A stretch of 12,194 nt of DNA. Origin: Bifidobacteriaceae bacterium (GTDB lineage Bacteria; Actinomycetota; Actinomycetes; Actinomycetales; Bifidobacteriaceae). Shown here piece after piece: positions 1 through 9,000 of this stretch. The stretch is from NCBI GenBank assembly GCA_031260825.1, contig JAISKS010000053.1, forward strand, positions 1 through 12,194, in the 5' to 3' direction. Each line of letters begins with the position of its first letter. The first letter of the stretch is position 1. The notes under the pieces were generated by a model that saw only the letters and a list, made by a program, of their open reading frames with translations, ran no database searches and was not told the DNA's origin. Made by a program: the position numbers and the translations under genes.

Positions 1-29
1 AAAAAATATGAAAAAAATCGTTTTTTTTG

Positions 30-38
30 TGATATAAT
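30..38 (+). promoter_or_regulatory. Extended -10 promoter for the giant surface-protein gene
   Basis: A perfect TATAAT hexamer lies at 33-38, directly preceded by TGA at 30-32, which together make an extended -10 element (TGn-TATAAT). No TTGACA-like -35 is visible at the expected distance; that stretch is A-rich, and an extended -10 can work without a good -35. The transcription start would fall near 44-46, which places the first ATG of the transcript (45) almost at its 5' end and leaves about 35 nt before the ATG at 79. This is motif recognition only. Confidence 0.6.
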
Positions 39-78
39 AGTATTATGAATTTAAAAAATGAAACAAAAATATTAAAAA

Positions 79-3000
79 ATGAAAGGGATTCAAGACACTA
101 AACTGGTCTTGAACCTATACTTTATGAAACTACGCGATATAAAAGAATCAATTACTAACCTAAAAATGGATTCCTGCTTCCGCAGGAATGACAATGCGAG
201 CAGGAATGACAATGCGAGCAGGAATGACAGTGCGAGCAGGAATGACAGTGCGAGCAGGAATGACGCACACAAAAGCTGGATTCCCGTTTTCACGAGAATG
301 ACAAAAGCAAATGACATCCTAACCCCAGACTACAAACTAAACCCAAAACACCAGCAAAACACCCCACATCACAGCAAAAACCCATCAATAACCCTCAAAA
401 CACCAAAAAACCAAACAACAGTTTTCATACTAGCTATCTTAGCAATCATAGTATCCACTCTAGCATTCCAAACTTATAAACATCAAAACACTTCAGATGC
501 ATCACTAGCCTCAGATGACTCTGCAGGCTCACATATTTTCACATTTGATACTCGCGCAGGCGTATTAGACACAGGTCCAAACACACAAAGTGGCCAATAT
601 GAATACACAAATCAGATTAAAATATCTGGTGGTACAGCAACTGGACATGCTAGTTATGGGGGCGGCTGGATATTATTAGGCGATGTAAGACCTGCAAGTT
701 TCTCAGGATGGGATCATATTTCAATAGAAGGCACCTGGTTTAGTTCATATGATGTGAGAATCCAACTATTAACATGTGATGCTGTCACGACCCCTTCTAC
801 AAATACTGTTTCTGGTGTACTTACAGATAGTATGCTTCTTACACAAACAGTCGTACCAAATAATGGTACAGATCAATACAAAAACAATTACAATCAAGGC
901 AATAATCCAATTAACGGAAGGATTGACCTCACTCAATTTGCAGATTTAGGATTAACACCTGAAAACTATCCATGTCTTAGAGTTAAACTTAATATAATGC
1001 GGTCAAACCTATTTCCAATTATTTCAAAAGTTGGAGTGTACGTTACACCTAAAACAGATTTCGTAATTGGCGCTACAGCCCCTGAAACAATAGGATTCAA
1101 CCAAAAAATTAAATACAATATTCCATATTCAGTAAACTATGTTAATACTGATCATGCAATTGTGTATATGGAAGATCCACATATAGGAATAACAGGAAAT
1201 CCTCAAGATGGCCCATATGGTCCAGTAGACCCTCTAATTGATGGACATCAGCTCTCTCCACATGTTGAGCCGTCAAAGGTATCTGTAAAAAAGGCCGAAT
1301 GCTTAGAACAAGGAGGCTCATGGAAAGGGGGTCCTGATACTGAAACCACTTCGTCAGCAACATTATGCTCATTGATTGAAGGCACACAGAAACCAATTCA
1401 TACCGAGATTGGCTTAACAATAGACGGAATGGTTATTCCACCTAATTCAATTTATTGGGATTTAGGTGCCGTAAATGCTGGTACATCACGTGATGTAAGT
1501 GTTACATATGATGTACCGAAAAATTTATTAAATAATGTTACAAAAATTGATGCACAGGCACATATAGTCGCAAGCGACGGAGCATCTCGAGTGACAGACC
1601 ATATTATAACTACAGCACAAGTTTCACCATCTCCAAAGTTAGCCGCAAAATTAATTACTCCAGGACTAGATTTACAAAACGGCGATAATATCACGCATTT
1701 ATTTAAATCTATTGATGGATATTCGTATAATATAAATACAGAAATAGAATTTAGTAGTCAGCAAGAGCCAATATTCACTGGTACAACTATCAAAGCTGAT
1801 ATACATGACTCAATAGCCCTTTTAAGAACAGCTGAGTGTGGAGCGCTTAATGATGAACAAATTGCACAGAAATTTACATCAAATGCTCCTGCTGAAGTAC
1901 TTACAAAAGCAATTAATATTGAACAGGGAACATATACATTTACATATACTGGATCTACTAGTTCAGATTTTGGGTTGGAATACGGATTTACAAGTAGTAC
2001 TCAAAAATTGACTTTTAGATTCAACCAAGATTTTTCGACTTGCCTTGAAGATATGGGTAAAGATCTTCTTGAAAATAATATTAATACAAAATATTCAGTT
2101 GATGCTACTTCTGTCACTCATCAAACAAAATCGAAAGGCAACATTACTGTAGGACAGATTCAATTAAATAATATCGATGAACATGGAGGCATGTTCTATA
2201 CAGGTGAAGGTAACGCATATGGTTCTGATGTGCCTGGAGGTGCAGGTGATGATCCATATGTTAATGCGCAATCTACTGATGATCTAAGATATGGTGGAAC
2301 AGATTATATATCGCTAAATTTAAGAAATGTTGGGCTAGTTAATCTAAGCAATGTTAATATGCTTACCGCAATTCCTGATGGATTCAAATTTGATAGTGCA
2401 GAAATTCACTTATCAGGTAAAACATTAGGTACTATTTACTACTATACAGGCGATAAAGCAAATTTAGAAACATTCGAAGCTAGCGAGCTAATTCAATCAA
2501 GCGAATGGTCGCAAACAGTGCCAAGCGACCCTAAAACAGTTACAGGTGTAAAATACATTATAAACTGTGTAGACTCTTTTATGGGACCTGGAAATAAAGT
2601 ATGTGATAAGCCAGGCTATTCAAACCCTGCCGTTTTTTCCTCTAGTACTGCTACAGGTTATATTCGTATTATTGCAGATCCTGCAAAATCTGGATGTCCC
2701 TCTGATATTGACCCAATATTCGATGATTTCACTCCATACGTTTGTAAAGATTTTTACACTCAGGCTAACCCAATCTATTGGTATGATGGATGGGGAGATT
2801 TAGCGGGCAACACTAATACATTTACAAACCAACCAAAAGCACATTATTATAATCCAGAACCAATTGTGGTAAAGGGAGATAGTGTAAATATAAAAAATAG
2901 TATAAATACACCTAATTCAGTGACGCCAGGGAGCGAACTCACAATCCAGTATTCAACTAGTAATACTGGAAACTCTCCTACGTCACCAGATTCATATATT

Positions 3001-6000
3001 GATATAAAACTTCCAATTATTAAAACTGTAAATGGCGCTAAACCCGTGGAATTCTTAGGAATATCTGGTGGAAATATTAATACGTCAGATATTGAAACCC
3101 TTGAAAATGAACAGGGTAATATTGATAGAGTGCGTATAAAAAATAGAGTATTGCCTGCAAAAATGAAGGATACAGTTAATTATACTATTAAAATTCTAAT
3201 TCCTCGTCAGTTATATTTATTTGGTAATGAAACATTTAGTGTGGATTTCTATGGAGCCAGCGCGAATGGATGCAATAATAAACGTACAAGTAATGTTGTT
3301 GACATTAAACCGTACATTAAGACAAACTATGATATTGCTCAAACTTTATCAAGACAAGAATCTGCAATTCTAACAAATAATGTACCTAATTTTGATGATT
3401 CACAAATAATTGACCCATATATTCACTATAGATTAACAGCAGAATCTTTTGGATCAGCTGGTACAGCAGGTACATATCTTGTTGATAAAATTCCTACTGA
3501 AACGATTTTTTCAGAAGCTATAACAGCCGGTAAAGATAATATTGGAACTGAGTATAATTGCGCAGGATGTAAAGTGTATTTTGCATCTAGAAATGTTATT
3601 GGGAATGGAATGCCTGATAGGCTTTCCACTGAAAATATTGTAACAAATGGAATGATTAATGCTAATTTTACAATAGGAGAAATAAATTCGTCGGCTGATA
3701 AAACTAGCTGGGCACCTCCAGTAGGAATGAGAGCAGAGGATGTCGGGTATATAGCATATTTAGTGGATGATGAATTAATAGGATTCTTTCCTTCAGGAGT
3801 TAATAATTCTGTTGGTCTAATTGTAAAAAATGATTTTGATGAAGATGGAGCAGGAGAGCTCGGGTCGGTCACAGGTTCTACGATTTTTAATGATTCAATA
3901 TTAATTTCATCAGAAACACAAATGAATGTATCAACACCTGTATCTACTTATGTTCTTTCAATGCCAGGACTTTATTTAAATAAAACTAGTGAGGTAGAAT
4001 ATATTACTGCTGGCGAAGATATCACTTGGGATATTGAATTTCGTAATGATGGTTCTGAAGTGGATGATACAGTAGATATTGTTGACACTTTCCCTGCTGG
4101 TGTAGATTTAAGCAATGTAAAAGTATATATGAAATGGAATATGACATCAAATAATGAAGATTCTTCTCTTGAAATGGCTAAAACATTACTTGATCCAAGT
4201 AATTACACAATTAACGGTCAAAATATTACAGTACATATTGCTGGTCCAAATAGTTTACAAAATCCAACAGGTGCGACCGATGCAGATTCACGTAAACGCG
4301 AAAAATTCTATCCTAGGGAGGGTGGCGTTTTAACATTTGAAGTTGGTACTTCCTCATCTATTCCATCTGGCACAAACCTTCAAAATATAGCAAAAGGTTG
4401 CTATTATAGCGAATTTGAAGATGCCTCTTTTTGTATTGAAACTTCAAATACAATTGGTGTAAGAAACCCCGATTTGGCTATAACAAAAATTGTAGATTAC
4501 TATCATAGCATTATTGCTCATACTGGAAAACTTCTTAAAAATGAAGTCACAATAGAAAATCTAGGTCCTGTGAAAGCTGAGTCAGTAATAATTAAAGATA
4601 CGCTTCCAGCAGGTGTTTGTTATGAAGCTGGCAGTACTATAATTGGTACAACAGGTTGGACAATAGGTGAGCCAGTAGTTAATGTACAAGGCTTATCTTG
4701 CGAAGTAGCACCAACTCTGCTAATTTGGAATCCTGGAAATGGACCGCTTTGGGTATTAAATCCAATCGCTAGTCCTCCAAATTATATGCCAGGATATTTT
4801 CCAGGTTCAGATAAACATCAAACAGTTCGTTTTAGTTTTGGTACAACTTTAAAAGCTAGCAATACAACAATAACAGGTGAGAATCTAAAATTATCTGATG
4901 ATATTACTATTCAGACAAGTATGATTGAAGACTCATATACAAATAATTCTGATCATATTGATATAACTCCTGATACTCCAGATCCTTATGTTACCGTAAC
5001 AGCTTCTGATGAAATAGTTGAAGATGGAGATAATGTCACTTATAGTTTAGCATATGGAAATAAACATGATGAATATGCAAAAGATGTTTTTATTATTAAT
5101 CAGCTTCCAACGGGTTCTAACGGTAAATCGACTATGATTATTAATAGTGTTACTACTAATTTGGATGAAGAGGTACATTATGTCGATGCAAGTATAAGTG
5201 CAACAACAGGTTGTAATGTAGGAGATATCTCTTCTACAACTAATTTCTCTACGTTCTTCGCTCAATGTACGAATTTTAAAACTAATCTTGCTGATTTTGG
5301 CAATCCTGGTGAAGTAAGTTCTTATCCTACTCATATTATAATTACAAATGTAGGCGAATGGACAGACACAACTGATAGTAATACTGTAAAACGCGATAGT
5401 ACATTAGATTATAAAATTGATTATGAACCAATTCAAGTTGTTTTACAATCGCGAAATCCATACACAAATGGATTTAATTTAGCTGGTACAGTATATCAAA
5501 ATACAGCCACAATTTATTCAGGCACACGCGATATTGATTATAATAATAACTATTCATATGCTAAAGTAAAAATGCCTAGTTTTGATTTATTTGTTACAAT
5601 AAAAGCTGATTATGAAGGTGCATCTCCTGGTATTGCTCCTGGCGCTGAGCAGCATTATACTGTATCATATGGAAATCTTGGTAATCAGCGTATTTGTAAT
5701 GTTAGTATTGCAGATGTTTTGCCTACGTATTATGGTACTAATGATGATGGGGGAGATGCGTTTCTTCCTGCGCTAAATAATGTAACAACTGTATTTAATA
5801 AGGTAGATTTAAAATCTACAGTTACAGGTCTGATAGAACCACTTACTGATTCGCAAGGAGTTAATTTAAATGATATTATCCCAGCTTTTAATGAGCAAAC
5901 TAGAACATGGAGTTTTGGTCAAGATGTATGTATTCCAGCAAAAAGTGTAGGAACTTTTGAGATAACAGGTACAGTTGATAATTATATACCAGTTCATTCA

Positions 6001-9000
6001 CCTATAAATTATTCTGCGACGATTTCACAAGCAACAGGTGCAGAAGAACCTAAAACTAGTAATAATAAAGCTACTTCAAATGTATTAGTGAACTTGGCAG
6101 ATCTTAAGGTACAAATAAGTGCAGTAGCTGCAGGCAAAGACGGAATTTTTGGCGATGATGATGATTCGACTACTAGCGCAGGTCCTACTGAAAAAGTTAG
6201 ATGGAATTTAAAATATAATAATATTGGCGATTTATCTGCTGATATTCCAGATATGATACAAACACTCGATAAAAATCTCTGCTTTACCCCAGGTTCTATC
6301 GAGGGAATTCCGCTTACTGCAGAAGTAACATATTCTAATAATCATAAGATTACTTTTAATTATAAACCATCTGGTTCAATAGATTGTAGTGTGACAGATT
6401 TCAAAGTAAGCTTTAGAACTATGTATGCTCCAGCGGCTGTATCAGAGGCAAAAACTGGTGAAGCAAATTTTGTTAAAGTTGCAGCAGGCTCACAACATAC
6501 TTGCGGGCTAACGACGCAAGGAAAGGTTTATTGCTGGGGAGATAATACATACGGAACTTTAGGAATTGGTACAACAAATGTACCAACTGCAACAAATTCA
6601 CCGAGTATTCCAGTTGTGACTGGTCAGCAGCCAGGAAATTCGTCTGATTTAGAAAAGATTACGCAGATTGCATCTGGTAATAACTTTAGTTGTGCTTTAG
6701 ATGCTTCTAAGAATGTGTATTGCTGGGGATATGGAACTTCAGGTAATTTGGGTAATAGTTCACAGGTAAATTATAATACTCCACAAAAAGTATTAGGCGG
6801 AGAGCAAGGCGGCGTTGATTTAGAAGATGTAACATATATAACAGCTAATGGGTTAAATGTTTGCGCGATTGCTGGAGAAAATTCAAATGTGTATTGCTGG
6901 GGATATAATCAATATTATCAGGTAGGAAGTAACGTATATCTAAATCAAGTTATGACTCCAGTAGAAGTAGAATCAGGCGTAAATTCTGCTGATTTTGGGG
7001 GTTCAGGATTTATTGAGGGTGCAATAGATGTATCAACAGGAGACACTACTTGTATTATTGCTGGGGAAAATAGAAATGTATATTGCGCCGGGCAAGTTCC
7101 TTATGAATGGCAATCTGAAAAAGGTCCAAGTAGCATAAGTTACTATGCACCAGGCACCAGCTCACCAGCAGCTCTTACAACATCATTCTTTTATCAAAGT
7201 TCAGCAGCACCTAAGAAAATATTTGCAGGTGATCAAGGACATGGTCGAGAATCTGTTATTGATGAATATTTTTCTAATGCTAAAGCTATAAAAACTACTT
7301 CTAATAGAATATGTGCAATTGCCGGAGAAAATAATAATACTTATTGCTGGGGCACAGGAGCTTTAAATAGTACTGGTGGTGCTCCAATGTGTACTACAAC
7401 AAAAAGTAGTGTTTACTGTTCTGATGATGGAGCATCATTGGGTACTGATCAAAATTATTTAATTGGAACGTCATTCGTAATTAATAAGGGCACTGGTGGA
7501 CAAACTGCATTTTATAGTGGTAATTGGGTAGCTCCAAGGCCAAAATTAGTTAAGGCGGGGGAATTATATAGTGATATAAATAATAATTTAAATAATCCAA
7601 CTGCCGCTGCAGCATCTAATTTAGCTAATACAAATCTTTTAACAGTAGGAACATATTTTAGTTGTAGCGCCGTTGGTATTAAAAATAATGTGTATTGTTG
7701 GGGAAGCGATTCAAGTGGACAATTAGGGAATGGTGCTAAGGGGAATGCTGCTAATCCTAACTATATAAATGTCCCTGTAATTAACTCGACTGGTGGAACA
7801 CCTACAGATTGCTTAAATGGATTAAACACCTCATCTACTCCATATGCTGAAAAATTAGATTTAAGAAATTGTAAAACAAATTTAGGTTTACCATTTAAAA
7901 CAGTAATAGGTGATCAGGCAGCTTTTGAGGGAGGCACGCAGCTTACAAATGTAACTGATATTTCAGCAGGAACATATCATGCTTGTGCAGTAAGTAATGG
8001 ATATATTTATTGCTGGGGTTATAATAATAAGGGTCAGCTAGGAAATCTTACAAATACTAATTCAGAGGTTCCAACTAGTGTATATTCTTCAAAAGGGCAG
8101 TTTACATATATTACATCAACAACAGCTGAATTAGATATTCCTACTGATATGGACTTAACATCTTATAAACATATTGCAATTACTCATAAACCAGATACTG
8201 GACATTCTTTAATGAGTGCACAATTATTAAGTGGTACAGATTGCGGTTTTAATGAGGGTAATATGGAGTATGCTTGCGGGCTTTCAGAGTCTGGGCTGCA
8301 AGCGGAAGCAGAAACCTCAGCGGAAGCAGGAATCCAAGCGCAAGACGCTGTCATTCCTGCGGAAGCAGGAACCCACACTGGCCTTACTGCGCAAGACGCG
8401 CCTGCCAACACAGTGTCATACTGGCTACGCTCAAATCCTGTTCCAGGAGAATGCTCATCAACAAACCCATTGATATTTCCTAATCCTGTATACGTAGCAG
8501 AAACAGATGTCGCATCTTCATTCTTAGTTGATATCTCAAGTCTGTCAACAGATATACGCGAATTTTGCATCACAACAACAATTGAAGGCGATGATTCAAT
8601 GATGTTTACTTCAGATTATAGCTTATCATACGACACACCTGATGATCCATATTTCACATTTGACACAACAGTTTTTGAAAAAGCTGATTCGGATCAGTTC
8701 TCCGTAGAAACAAGTGTAGTAACACCTACTAGAGAAGTCACTTTAGACAATAATTATGCTGCTGAGTCAATGGCAATTCCTATAACCGATTTAGTTTTAT
8801 CTCAAACTTACGACAAAGCAGTGTTGGTTGATACAGATATAAAAGCATTTTCTGCTAATTCAGACACAGCTGATATTACTTACACATTAACTGTGAATAA
8901 TGCAGGCTCTAATGCTGCCGAAGATGTAACAATAAATGCGATGCTTGCAGATAGTACCTATTTCAAAGAGATTAACTCTATAACATCTTCATCAGGAGAT

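Noticed and set aside
90..317. Minus-strand frame with a hydrophobic repeat peptide (SFLLAL repeated)
   Set aside because: It is the complement of the 18-bp tandem repeat and REP palindromes; such LRKQES/SFLLAL peptides are typical spurious translations of these elements.
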